DNA from: Micropruina glycogenica
Lineage (GTDB): Bacteria; Actinomycetota; Actinomycetes; Propionibacteriales; Propionibacteriaceae
Assembly: GCF_039524395.1 (NCBI RefSeq)
Contig: NZ_BAAAGO010000008.1
DNA length: 64,000 nt
Direction: 5' to 3' (one strand)
Shown: positions 1 through 8,341 of the stretch, one piece after another
Numbering within the stretch: the stretch's first letter is position 1
Layout: each line of letters opens with the position of its first letter
Position numbers and translations under genes: made by a program
The notes under the pieces: model-generated
The model's database searches: none
What the model saw: the letters and a program-made list of their open reading frames with translations, nothing else
What the model was told of the DNA's origin: nothing

Positions 1-164
1 AGGGCACGGCGAAGCTGAGGCACCAGGGCGAATCGCGAAGTCTGTTGATCGAGCAGATAGCGAAGGTGCTCGGCCTGAGCGGCAAGGGTTCGGCCACCTG
101 CGCAGGCGACAACCTCACGCTCACCGTGGGCAAGACCACCGTCGAACTGGTGCGTGACCGCTGA
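1..164 (+). CDS. C-terminal end of an unidentified protein (5' truncated by window edge)
   Basis: An open frame runs in from the window start and ends at a TGA at 162-164, giving 53 residues that end in TVELVRDR. It has a normal high-GC third-position pattern and no in-frame stop. A single cysteine sits near the C-terminus (SATCAGDNL), which would suit a small exported domain, but I do not recognise the family. It is the only plus-strand gene before the long minus-strand block and is separated from it by a dispersed repeat. The coding call is moderate; the function is unknown. Confidence 0.5.
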   Translation, partial: GTAKLRHQGESRSLLIEQIAKVLGLSGKGSATCAGDNLTLTVGKTTVELVRDR

Positions 165-180
165 GAAAGCGCTGACTTGG

Positions 181-202
181 CTGGTCGAGCTTGTCGAGAC
201 CC
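181..202. repeat. Dispersed repeat family 1 (core GGTCGAGCTTGTCGAGACC)
   Basis: One copy of the short semi-palindromic core that recurs throughout the window. Longer inverted or multiple copies lie near 9.94, 11.93, 27.27, 29.46, 36.88, 48.83 and 55.57 kb, and copies inside genes at 16.50 and 45.62 kb. It lies in the gap between two tail-to-tail genes. Confidence 0.8.
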
Positions 203-260
203 TTCGCGGCCAAGGGCTTCCAACAACCTCAACCAACGACCCGCGCTGATCCCGGCGTTG

Positions 261-1454
261 TCAGGTTTGCTCAACGGCGGACGGCTCCGGGTACAGCCGT
301 AGCGCCACCAGCCGGGCCGCGCAGGCCTGCCGCACGTCGTCTTCGGCTTTGTCGCGCAAACCTTCGCGCAGTGTGGGGTCGGTCGCCGAAACCACGGCGA
401 AGTAGAAGCCCGAGAACACGGCGAGAAAACCCGACACTCGCAGATGCTGCAGGGTCAGGGCGTAGGCGTACCGCTCGGTGCCCCACTGCAGCAGAACGTG
501 TGGCTGCGCCTGCGTCCAGGCCTGCACCACCTGCGCGTTCACCGTAAACACCCCGAACACCACGAAGAACACGAACACCGCCAGCCCCACCACGGTGGCG
601 ATGGTCAGCTTGCTGATCACCATGACCAAACGCAGGTTGCGCTCCTGATCACGCGTCAACGGGCACACCGCCGGCAAGTCGACGGCGCCGCCCTGCAGCG
701 GCGTGCCCTGCACCAGCCGACTCAACTCGGCGTCGTCGTCGAACCGGGCCAGCGCATCGAGGTCGAGCCCACGAGTGTGCAGAAACAACCAGCCCATAAA
801 GATGAACAAGCCGATCGCCAACAGGTACGCCCACGGCGACAGGCCACCGAACGCCTGCCAGAGTTCGCCGGTGAAGAACAAGAACCCCACCACGCCCAGC
901 AGCAGTGGCAAGGTGCGGCCCAGGGCCGCACCACCGGCCATGAACGACGACACCATGCGACGCCACAGCCACGGCACGAGCGCCATCACGCCGCTGTAGG
1001 CGAGCAGGTTCACCACCGCGAACAAGATCAGTTGCCCGGCGAACATCACGATGGCCGCGGCCAGTGCCACCCACGGGCCCGGAATCTCTTCCCCGTCGAG
1101 GATCAGCGGGTCGTGCGCGACCAGCAGCACCGCCAGGCTGGGCACCGCCAAGAAGGCGGTGGTCTCGACCCAGGTGATGCGCTCCGGCGGTGTCAGCGGA
1201 CGGCGGTGGCGCACCAGGTTGCCCAGCACCCAGGTGACGAGCACCACGCCCACCGAGATGGCGACCGTCACCCACACGTTGGCCGCCAGGCTCGGCACCT
1301 CGAAGAGCATCACCAGCAGAAAGGCGACCGTCATCCAGCGGGCCAGCCGGGCGGCCCGTCGGCGGCGCATCGAGGTGCCTTCGAGCAGCGCCGACAGGCC
1401 ACGCCGTGAGAACCAGCGCTCGACGTCGTGAGTCGGTGACCGGGCCACCCTCAC
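261..1454 (-). CDS. Multi-pass membrane protein of unknown function, coupled to the UvrA-like gene
   Basis: A 397-residue integral membrane protein. Hydrophobic segments are visible near residues 40-60, 64-80, 100-118, 132-155, 178-195, 205-222 and 283-305, with an arginine-rich segment (MRRRRAARLARW) before the first. I do not recognise the family and see no catalytic motif. The GTG start overlaps the stop of the upstream UvrA-like gene by four bases (GTGA), so the two are probably co-translated. The partner could suggest a role in drug or stress resistance, but that is inference from position only. A few residues at the N-terminus may differ if an internal start is used. Confidence 0.75.
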   Translation of the reverse strand: MRVARSPTHDVERWFSRRGLSALLEGTSMRRRRAARLARWMTVAFLLVMLFEVPSLAANVWVTVAISVGVVLVTWVLGNLVRHRRPLTPPERITWVETTAFLAVPSLAVLLVAHDPLILDGEEIPGPWVALAAAIVMFAGQLILFAVVNLLAYSGVMALVPWLWRRMVSSFMAGGAALGRTLPLLLGVVGFLFFTGELWQAFGGLSPWAYLLAIGLFIFMGWLFLHTRGLDLDALARFDDDAELSRLVQGTPLQGGAVDLPAVCPLTRDQERNLRLVMVISKLTIATVVGLAVFVFFVVFGVFTVNAQVVQAWTQAQPHVLLQWGTERYAYALTLQHLRVSGFLAVFSGFYFAVVSATDPTLREGLRDKAEDDVRQACAARLVALRLYPEPSAVEQT

Positions 1455-3808
1455 GCCCCCACGTAGGCCGCCAGGTGCTGCCCGGTGAGCGTCGCGGCGT
1501 CTGCCACCAGCTCGGCCGGCGTGCCCTCGAACACCACTCGTCCGCCGTCGTGACCCGCGCCGGGGCCCAGATCGACGATCCAGTCGGCGTGCGCCATGAC
1601 GGCCAGATTGTGTTCGACCACGATCACCGACTTACCGGCCTCGACCAGCCGATCGAGCAGGCCAAGCAGGTTCTCGACGTCGGCCAGGTGCAACCCGGTG
1701 GTGGGCTCGTCCAACACGTAGGTGCCGCCCTTGTTCGACATGTGCGTGGCCAGCTTGAGTCGCTGCCGCTCGCCGCCCGACAACGTGGTGAGCGGCTGGC
1801 CCAGGCTGAGGTAACCCAACCCGACGTCGCTCAACCGTTGCAGAATCGCATGCGCCGCGGGCAACTTCGCCTCACCCTCGGCGAAGAACCGCTCCGCCTC
1901 GCTGACCGGGAGGTCGAGCACGTCGGCGATGCTGAGCCCGGCCAGGGTGTACTCGAGCACGGCCGGCTGAAACCTTCGGCCCTCGCACGCCTCGCACACC
2001 GTTGACACCGTGGCCAGCACCGACAGGTCGGTGTAGATCACGCCCGCACCGTTGCACGCCGGGCAGGCCCCCTCGGAGTTCGCACTGAACAGGGCCGGCT
2101 TCACCCCGTTGGCCTTGGCGAACGCCTTGCGAATCGGTTCGAGCAGGCCGGTGTAGGTGGCCGGGTTGCTGCGCCGCGACCCCTTGATCGGGCTCTGGTC
2201 GATCGAGACCACACCCGCGCCCAGCGGAATCGAGCCGTGCACGAGCGAACTCTTGCCCGACCCGGCAACCCCGGTGACCACCACCAGCACTCCGAGCGGC
2301 AGGTCGACGTCGACGTCACGCAGGTTGTTGGTGCTGGCGCCGCGAATCTCGAGCACCCCTGAGGCCCGACGCACCGACTGCTTGACGCTCACCTTGTCGT
2401 CCAGGTGGCGCCCGGTGACGGTATCGCTGGCGCGCAGCCCGTCCGTGGTGCCCTCGAAGCACACCCGGCCGCCCTGCGAACCGGCACCCGGCCCCAGGTC
2501 GACCACATGGTCGGCGATGGCGATGGTCTCGGGTTCGTGCTCGACCACCAGCACCGTGTTGCCCTTGTCGCGCAGCCGCAGCAGCAGGTCGTTCATGCGC
2601 TGCACGTCGTGCGGGTGCAGGCCGGCGGTGGGTTCGTCGAACACATACGTGACGTCGGTGAGTGACGAGCCGAGGTGCCTGATCATCTTGGTGCGCTGCG
2701 CCTCGCCCCCCGACAGGCTGCCCGAGGGCCGCGCCAGCGAGAGGTAACCCAGGCCGATCTCGACGAACGCCTGCAGCAGGTCGGCCAGTGCGCCCACCAG
2801 CGGGGCGACGGACGGCTCGTCGAGGCTCGTGACCCACTCGGCCAGGTCGGTGATCTGCATGGCGCACGCGTCGGCAATGTTGATCCCTTTGACCTTGGAC
2901 GAGCGCGCCTCGGGCGCCAGCCGGGTGCCCGCACAGTCGGGGCAGTCGGTGAAGGTGACCGCCCGCTCGACGAACGCCCTGATGTGCGGCTGCATCGACT
3001 CGACATCTTTGGCCAGCATCGACTTCTGGATCTTCGGGATCAGACCCTCGAAGGTGACGTTGATGCCCTCGACCTTGATGCGGGTCGGCTCTTTGTACAG
3101 CAGGTCGTGCAACTGCCGCTTGGTGAAGTTCTTGATCGGCTGGTCCGGGTCGAAGAAGCCGCTGGCACGGTAGATGCGGCCGTACCACCCCTCCATCGAG
3201 TACCCGGGTATCAGCAGCGCGCCCTCGTTGAGTGACAGATTCTCGTCGTACAGGGCGGTGCGGTCGAAGTCGGTGACGCTGCCCCGCCCTTCGCACCGCG
3301 GGCACATGCCACCCAGTTGGCTGAAGGTGGCCTTCTGGGCCATGGTCTTGTCGCCCCGCTGCACCGTGACCGCACCGCTGGCGGTGACGGACGGCACGTT
3401 GAACGAGTAGGCGGTCGGGGGGCCGATCTGCGGGTCGCCCAGTCGGCTGAACAGAATGCGCAGCAAGGCGTTGGCGTCGGTGACCGTGCCCACCGTCGAG
3501 CGCGGATTGGCGCCGATGCGTTCCTGGTCGACGATGATCGCTGTGGTCAGCCCGTCCAGCAGGTCGACGTCGGGGCGGGCCAGGCTGGGCATGAAGCCCT
3601 GCAGAAACGCCGAGTACGTTTCGTTGATCAGCCGCTGGCTCTCGGCGGCCACCGTGCCGAACACCAGCGAGCTCTTGCCCGAACCCGACACCCCGGTGAA
3701 CACAGTGAGGCGGCGTTTGGGCAGCTCGACGTCGATGTTCTGCAGGTTGTTCTCGCGGGCACCCTGCACCCTGATCATGTCGTGGCTGTCGGCCGGCTGC
3801 TGTGGCAT
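1451..3808 (-). CDS. UvrA-like ABC ATPase (DrrC/drug-resistance type)
   Basis: A 785-residue tandem ABC protein of the excinuclease UvrA superfamily. The first Walker A (GVSGSGKSS) is near residues 39-47 and the second (GVAGSGKSS) near 510. Signature motifs LSGGEAQR and LSGGERQR are both present, as are four CxxC zinc-finger half-sites (CPRC, CPDC, CPAC, CEAC). It is about 150-180 residues shorter than canonical UvrA (about 940-970), as in the Streptomyces DrrC daunorubicin-resistance group, so it is probably a paralogue rather than the repair excinuclease. That family binds DNA and is linked to resistance to intercalators; the substrate here is unknown. The ATG at 3808 begins the conserved region; the reading frame upstream of it looks non-coding. 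It overlaps the next gene by four bases. Confidence 0.9.
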   Translation of the reverse strand: MPQQPADSHDMIRVQGARENNLQNIDVELPKRRLTVFTGVSGSGKSSLVFGTVAAESQRLINETYSAFLQGFMPSLARPDVDLLDGLTTAIIVDQERIGANPRSTVGTVTDANALLRILFSRLGDPQIGPPTAYSFNVPSVTASGAVTVQRGDKTMAQKATFSQLGGMCPRCEGRGSVTDFDRTALYDENLSLNEGALLIPGYSMEGWYGRIYRASGFFDPDQPIKNFTKRQLHDLLYKEPTRIKVEGINVTFEGLIPKIQKSMLAKDVESMQPHIRAFVERAVTFTDCPDCAGTRLAPEARSSKVKGINIADACAMQITDLAEWVTSLDEPSVAPLVGALADLLQAFVEIGLGYLSLARPSGSLSGGEAQRTKMIRHLGSSLTDVTYVFDEPTAGLHPHDVQRMNDLLLRLRDKGNTVLVVEHEPETIAIADHVVDLGPGAGSQGGRVCFEGTTDGLRASDTVTGRHLDDKVSVKQSVRRASGVLEIRGASTNNLRDVDVDLPLGVLVVVTGVAGSGKSSLVHGSIPLGAGVVSIDQSPIKGSRRSNPATYTGLLEPIRKAFAKANGVKPALFSANSEGACPACNGAGVIYTDLSVLATVSTVCEACEGRRFQPAVLEYTLAGLSIADVLDLPVSEAERFFAEGEAKLPAAHAILQRLSDVGLGYLSLGQPLTTLSGGERQRLKLATHMSNKGGTYVLDEPTTGLHLADVENLLGLLDRLVEAGKSVIVVEHNLAVMAHADWIVDLGPGAGHDGGRVVFEGTPAELVADAATLTGQHLAAYVGA

Positions 3809-3854
3809 TGCCCTACCTTGTCGTACCGGTGGTGGTCGAGACCAGCACGAGGGG

Positions 3855-4280
3855 TCAGGCTGCGGGCGCCACGGCGGCGAGGGCGTCCACCACCTCGTCG
3901 CGACGCGCGGCCCCCACGATGCGGTGCCGCACCGCTCCCCCGGCGTCCAGCACCAGCACGGTGGGCGTACGGGTGATGCCGAAACGCTCCACCAGGTCGA
4001 GGCGGTGCTCGGCGTCGATGTCGACGTGCCCCACGGACGGCTGCTCACCGGTCACCTCGGCGAGCAGCTTGTGGGTGGCGCGGCAGGGCGCGCAGACGGT
4101 CGCCGAGAACTGCACGAACGTGGCGGCACGGCCAAGCGGCTCGCCGAGTTGATCGGCGTCCAAGCGGGGCGAACCGTCGTCGACTCGGACGGCCCGAGCA
4201 CGTCCGTCGGTCAGCGCCCGATACCCGCCGAAGGAGAGCGCCACCGCCACAGCCGCGAGCACAATCCAGAGGCCGGTCAT
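3855..4280 (-). CDS. Membrane-anchored thioredoxin-like protein
   Basis: A 141-residue protein with one N-terminal membrane segment (about residues 3-22) followed by a thioredoxin fold. The redox motif is CAPC in the context FSATVCAPCRATHK, and the cis-proline loop is RTPTVLVL. The fold should face outside the membrane and act in thiol-disulfide exchange. The ATG overlaps the DUF4395 gene stop as ATGA, and this DUF4395-thioredoxin pair is a common actinobacterial arrangement. The gap to the downstream UvrA-like gene is 46 bp on the same strand, so one transcript may carry all four genes. The redox partner is not known. Confidence 0.88.
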   Translation of the reverse strand: MTGLWIVLAAVAVALSFGGYRALTDGRARAVRVDDGSPRLDADQLGEPLGRAATFVQFSATVCAPCRATHKLLAEVTGEQPSVGHVDIDAEHRLDLVERFGITRTPTVLVLDAGGAVRHRIVGAARRDEVVDALAAVAPAA

Positions 4281-4723
4281 CGGGCGAGCACCCGCTTGCC
4301 GAGCAGGTACAGCTCGCAACCGAGGCAGAAGTTGAAGAGTGCGTTGAGCAGGGCGGCCACCAGGGCGAGCCCGATCGCCGCGTAGAACAGCGTCGTCCAG
4401 CCCGCGAGCGCACCGATCACGCCGACCACGGCGAACGCCAGGCCGACCGCCTGCGCGAACCGGGGCGGGCCGGCGGGCTCGAGCTCGGCCGGGGCGCCCA
4501 AGCGTGGGCGGACGGCGGTGCGGAACAGCCACGACCACGGCTGGTAACTCAGGCCCGCCAGTGCGCCGGCCCCGAAGGCCAGGGCCTGCACGATCAGCAC
4601 CGGCAGGCCGGCGACCGGCCCGAGCAGCAGCGCGGCGATCAACAGGGCGGCGGTGACTGAGGCCACGAAACGCAGGCCGCGCGGGTCGACGAGCCGTACA
4701 GCAACGGTGGCGGTGTGTGACAT
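4277..4723 (-). CDS. DUF4395 membrane protein
   Basis: A 148-residue protein with about four membrane segments (around residues 17-35, 39-57, 86-105 and 107-130) and a CxxC (FCLGCELYLLG) close to the C-terminus. These are typical of DUF4395, whose function is unestablished. The CxxC at the membrane face and the overlapping thioredoxin gene suggest a thiol-redox relay, which is inference. The start chosen is the ATG at 4723, nine bases after a GAAGGG ribosome site; an upstream in-frame ATG lacks one. Confidence 0.85.
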   Translation of the reverse strand: MSHTATVAVRLVDPRGLRFVASVTAALLIAALLLGPVAGLPVLIVQALAFGAGALAGLSYQPWSWLFRTAVRPRLGAPAELEPAGPPRFAQAVGLAFAVVGVIGALAGWTTLFYAAIGLALVAALLNALFNFCLGCELYLLGKRVLAR

Positions 4724-4792
4724 CGGCGAAGACCCTTCGAAGCGTTTTCCCAATGGTATCATCATTGACTTGGGGGCTTCGCCGCGCTGGGG

Positions 4793-5530
4793 TCAGCGCA
4801 ACACCCGGGCCAGAAACTCCCTGGTGGCGGGCTGCTGGGGGTCGTCCAGCACCTGGCCGGGCGGGCCCTGCTCGACCACCACCCCGTCGGCCAGAAACAC
4901 CACCCGGTCGGCCACCCGTCGGGCGAACCCGATTTCGTGGGTGGCCATCACGATCGTCGACCCCGCGGCCTTGAGTTCGCCCACCAGGTCGAGCACCTCG
5001 CCGACCAGTTGCGGGTCGAGCGCGCTGGTGATCTCGTCGAGCAGCAGCAACTCGGGGTCGGTGGCGATCGCCCGGGCGATCGCCACCCGCTGCTGCTGGC
5101 CGCCCGACAGCCGGTCGGGGTAGTCGCGTGCCCGATCGGCCAGCCCGATGCGTGCGAGCAGGTCGAGCCCTCGCTGGTCGGCCTGCGCTTTGGGCACGTT
5201 ATGCACCTGCCGCAGCGCCAGCGCCACGTTGTTCAGCACCGACAGGTGCGGGAACAGGTTGTAGTGCTGAAACACCACGCCGATGCGCGCCCGCACCCGA
5301 TCGACGTCGACGCGCGGGTCGCTGATGTCGGTGCCGCTGAGCAGAATCTGGCCGTCGTCGATCCGCTCCAGCAGGTTGACGGTCTTGAGCAGCGTCGACT
5401 TGCCCGAGCCGGACGCCCCGATCAGCACCACCACCTCGTGCTGCGCCACGCTGAGATCGACCCCGCGCAGCACCGCGTCCTTGCCGTAGACCTTCACGAT
5501 GCCGCGCAGGTCGAGCACGGGGGCGGTCAC
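4793..5530 (-). CDS. Amino-acid ABC importer, ATP-binding subunit (GlnQ-like)
   Basis: A 245-residue ABC ATPase of the polar amino-acid class. It has Walker A GASGSGKST, signature LSGGQQQRVAIARA and Walker B LLLLDEITSALD, with isoleucine where most relatives have the proline of DEPT, and the H-loop ATHE. It powers the permease encoded immediately upstream. The GTG start overlaps the permease stop (GTGA at 5527-5530), which fixes the start and indicates translational coupling. It is the last gene of the binding protein-permease-ATPase operon. The substrate is not readable from sequence. Confidence 0.95.
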   Translation of the reverse strand: MTAPVLDLRGIVKVYGKDAVLRGVDLSVAQHEVVVLIGASGSGKSTLLKTVNLLERIDDGQILLSGTDISDPRVDVDRVRARIGVVFQHYNLFPHLSVLNNVALALRQVHNVPKAQADQRGLDLLARIGLADRARDYPDRLSGGQQQRVAIARAIATDPELLLLDEITSALDPQLVGEVLDLVGELKAAGSTIVMATHEIGFARRVADRVVFLADGVVVEQGPPGQVLDDPQQPATREFLARVLR

Positions 5531-6390
5531 ACCAGCCCGCCGATCTGCTCGCGCGCCTGCTGCCGGGCGGTGAGGTAGTCGGTGAGCCTGATGAAGGGCC
5601 AACTGAACACCACGAACAGCAGCCCGGCCACCACATAAGCGGTGTAGTTGTAGGTCTGCGCCACCTGAATCTGGGCGGCGCGCACGGCGTCCACGGCACC
5701 GAGCACCGAGATCAGCCCCACGTCTTTCTGCATCGACACGAAGTCGTTCATCAGCGCCGGCGTCACCTTGCGCACGGCCTGCGGCAGCACCACCAGCCGC
5801 AGGCTGCCGTAGTGACTGAGCCCCAGTGACCTGGCCGCCAGCCGCTGCGACGGGTGCACGGCCTCGATACCCGCCCGCAACACCTCGGCCACGTAGCTCG
5901 AATACGTCAGCACCAGCGCCACGGTGCCCAGCAGTTCGATCGGAATGACGCCCTCGGTGAGCCCTAGCGCAGGCACGCCGAACCCGATCAGGTACAGCAC
6001 GATCAGAAACGGCGTGCCGCGAAAGATGTCGGTGTAGGCGGCGGCCACGAACCGCAGCGGAAAGAACACCGGACCACGAAGGCTGCGCAGGGCCGCCAGC
6101 AGCACCGCCACCAGTGCGACCCCCACCACGGCCACCGCCAGCACCTTGATGTTGGTCAACAAACCCCACGCCACCAGCGGCAGCGCCTGGGCGAAATAGC
6201 CGGGGTCGAAGAACGTGTCCCTGGTGACCTGCCACCCTGGTGAGCGCACCAGCACCCACCACATCACCGCGGCGAACACCACGGTGCTGGCCAGGCTGAT
6301 GCCGATGGAACGCTGCGCGAGCCCACGCCGATACCGGCGGCGTGCGAGCTCGCGCTCGCTCGTCGGCGGAATGGACTGCATCGTGGTCAC
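5527..6390 (-). CDS. Amino-acid ABC importer, permease subunit
   Basis: A 287-residue permease with a basic N-terminus (ARRRYRRGLAQ) and about five membrane spans. The cytoplasmic EAA loop that contacts the ATPase is clear: a stretch AARSLGLSHYGSLRLVVLPQ followed by AVRKVTPAL. It is of the His/Glu/Gln permease family. Only one permease gene is present, so the channel is probably a homodimer. It begins 13 bp after the binding-protein gene ends and overlaps the ATPase start by four bases. Confidence 0.94.
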   Translation of the reverse strand: MTTMQSIPPTSERELARRRYRRGLAQRSIGISLASTVVFAAVMWWVLVRSPGWQVTRDTFFDPGYFAQALPLVAWGLLTNIKVLAVAVVGVALVAVLLAALRSLRGPVFFPLRFVAAAYTDIFRGTPFLIVLYLIGFGVPALGLTEGVIPIELLGTVALVLTYSSYVAEVLRAGIEAVHPSQRLAARSLGLSHYGSLRLVVLPQAVRKVTPALMNDFVSMQKDVGLISVLGAVDAVRAAQIQVAQTYNYTAYVVAGLLFVVFSWPFIRLTDYLTARQQAREQIGGLV

Positions 6391-6403
6391 GGCCGCAGTA
6401 CGG

Positions 6404-7279
6404 CTACTGCAGCACCGGCACGTCGATCGACTCAGACAGCCACTTCTTCTCCAGCGCGGCCAGTGTGCCGTCGGTGCGCAGGGCGTCCACGGCGGCCGAC
6501 ACCGGTGCGGTCAGCTTCGAGCCCCTCTGCAGCACCAGCCCGAACTCGTCGCCGCCGGAGTTGTCGGCCAACTGGCCGATGATCACGCCGTCGTCGAGCT
6601 GGGCCGCCGCCATGTAGAGCGCGGTGGGCAGGTCGACCACCAGGCCGTCCACCTGCTTGTTCTTCAGCGCCTGCACGGCGTCTTCGTTGGTGTTGAACAC
6701 CTTGGGTTGCGTGGTCGGGGCGATCAGGTTGGTGACGTCGGCCTGGCTGGTGGTGCCGATCTGCACGCCGAGCAGGGCGTCCTTCAACCCGGCGACGCTG
6801 TTCACAGCGGCGATCTTCGAGCCCTTGTAGGTGACCACGGTCTGGGTGGTGGTGTAGTACGGCGTCGAGAAGTCGACCGCCTTCTTGCGCTCGTCGGTGA
6901 TCGAGAACTGCTGCAGGTTGAAGTCCCAGTCTTTGGCGCCGGGCGCGATGGCCTGGTCGAACGTGGTGCGCTTCCACACCACGTCGGCGTTGGTGAAGCC
7001 GAGCTTGCCCGCCACCGCATAGGCGACGGCGGCCTCGAACCCCTCGCCGCTCTCGGGCTTGTCGTTCTCGACCCACGGCGAGTAGGCGGGCTGGCCGGTG
7101 GCGATGGTCAGCTTGCCCGGCGTCACGGTCAGCGTCTTGACGTCGACGGACGCGCTCGCCGAGGGCGTGCCCGCCGACGGTGACGCGCTCGTGGTCGAGG
7201 TCGGTGACGAGCAGGCCGCGAGCGCCAACGTGAGGGCCGCGAGCGCGGCGGTGGCGGCGCGGGTGAACAACCGGGTCAT
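6404..7279 (-). CDS. Amino-acid ABC importer, extracellular binding lipoprotein
   Basis: A 291-residue family 3 periplasmic-type binding protein. The N-terminus is a lipoprotein signal (MTRLFTRAATAALAALTLA, then lipobox LAAC), followed by a Ser/Thr/Ala-rich linker and the ligand-binding domain, with the typical segment FNLQQFSITDERKKAVDFS. It captures an amino acid or similar small polar ligand outside the cell and delivers it to the permease. The start is an ATG preceded by AAAGGA at good spacing. It is the promoter-proximal gene of the operon; no operator was recognised upstream. Confidence 0.94.
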   Translation of the reverse strand: MTRLFTRAATAALAALTLALAACSSPTSTTSASPSAGTPSASASVDVKTLTVTPGKLTIATGQPAYSPWVENDKPESGEGFEAAVAYAVAGKLGFTNADVVWKRTTFDQAIAPGAKDWDFNLQQFSITDERKKAVDFSTPYYTTTQTVVTYKGSKIAAVNSVAGLKDALLGVQIGTTSQADVTNLIAPTTQPKVFNTNEDAVQALKNKQVDGLVVDLPTALYMAAAQLDDGVIIGQLADNSGGDEFGLVLQRGSKLTAPVSAAVDALRTDGTLAALEKKWLSESIDVPVLQ

Positions 7280-7382
7280 GGTCGTGGGTCCTTTCAGCTC
7301 GATGCTGGTTAGCGTAGGACGCCTACAGTCGGCGGGTTCGTCGGCCCACCGGTTGACCGCGCAGGTACGGCAGACTGTCGCG

Positions 7383-7604
7383 ATGAGCGATTCGGACCGC
7401 AGGCGCCTGATCGTGTGCAACTTCGTCACGGTCGACGGCAGGTACGCAGACGACGACCACGACATCGCCTCGTTGTTCGAGTTTCAACATCCCGATTACC
7501 AGGGCGCCGACACCGTCGACCACTACACCACCGGGCTGCTGCGCAACGCGGACGTACTGCTGCTGTCGGGCCGCCGATCGGCCCTGGGCAACCTGAGCTA
7601 CTGG
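7383..7604 (+). pseudogene. 5' fragment of a RibD/dihydrofolate-reductase-like gene, cut at 7604
   Basis: The first 74 residues match the start of the RibD C-terminal/DHFR-like reductase family: RRRLIVCNFVTVDGRY at the N-terminus, then ADVLLLSGRRSALGNLSYW, which corresponds to the usual GRxTY...YW segment. Such proteins are normally about 180-200 residues. After codon 74 the reading frame continues only as non-homologous Arg/Pro-rich sequence antisense to the protease fragment. The gene has therefore lost about 60% of its length at the point where the opposing gene is also cut. Confidence 0.8.
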
Positions 7605-7971
7605 TGCCCACCAACGTGGCCGGCAGCCGCTCGCCGCTGTTCATCAGCACCTCGATGCTGCCCCCGGCGACGGCGACGTGAACGACGTGGTCGTTGGTGA
7701 CGATCACCCCGTCGGCGGTGGTGATCGCACCGCTGCCGGTGCCGCCCTGGCCGTTCGCGGCGGTGGCGAACACCGTGACCACCGCGGGCAACACTGTCTC
7801 GGCCACCCGCACCGCGTCGCACGACCCGACGGTGCTCGGCGCGAAACGAAGGGCGGTGAACGCTCCGGCCGCGCCACCCAGTAGGGCAACCGCGACGCCC
7901 GCGGCGGTCAGCACCTTCCAGTCGGTGCGCGGTCGCGTCCGGTCAGCCTCGGCTTTGGATTCGGTGCTCAT
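7603..7971 (-). pseudogene. 5' fragment of an HtrA-like serine protease gene, cut at about 7603
   Basis: About 123 residues of a membrane-anchored trypsin-like protease remain. They comprise a charged N-terminus, one membrane helix (about residues 19-42), then the beginning of the protease fold with TGSGAITTADGVIVTNDHVV, which includes the catalytic-His region (TNDHVV). The catalytic Asp and Ser regions and any PDZ domain are missing. The ATG at 7971 has a GGGAGC ribosome site. Sequence beyond codon 123 is the antisense of the reductase fragment, so this gene and its convergent neighbour are truncated at one shared junction. Confidence 0.8.
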
Positions 7972-8341
7972 CGGCGCTCCCTTCGCTCACACGAGAGAAC
8001 CGCCGCTCGCCGACCGGGGCACCCAATGGCCAACTCGGCCAGCCGCCGTCCGACGTCACTGCCTTTGTGACACGTAGCTGCCTGCGTGCGGGCAGTTAGG
8101 TGTCACGAAGGCAGTTGAGTGGACGAAGCGTGCCCGGCACGCCGCGCCGGCGATCATCAGCACGCGACCGACGGTCGGGTAGGCGGTAATTCAACCCATT
8201 GCTGCCCCCGTCGATGCGGCGTAGGAACGACGTGGCGCTGCTCGATGAAATCTCTCTCAGGCGCTCGACCGCGCCTGAGCGAAGCCTCGTCGACCAACGT
8301 CGCCCGCGCGGGGCGGGCAACTCAACGGGAAGGGACGACTC
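7972..8341. other. 370-bp intergenic region between the protease fragment and the secreted-protein gene
   Basis: It holds one 58-nt palindromic repeat (8058-8115) and otherwise no recognisable gene. A GGAAGGGA ribosome site for the following gene lies at its right end. No clear promoter hexamers could be assigned. Confidence 0.6.
8058..8115. repeat. Palindromic repeat family 4, copy A
   Basis: The left arm ACTGCCTTTGTGACAC pairs with the right arm GTGTCACGAAGGCAGT with one wobble mismatch. A nested inner stem CTGCC/GGCAG surrounds a TGCGTGCG loop. Related copies lie at 9812-9868 and 28931-28998. Confidence 0.88.

Noticed and set aside
3809..4048. An in-frame 80-residue N-terminal extension of the UvrA-like protein
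   Set aside because: The extension is Trp/Ser/Pro-rich and antisense to the thioredoxin gene; family homology begins at ATG 3808.
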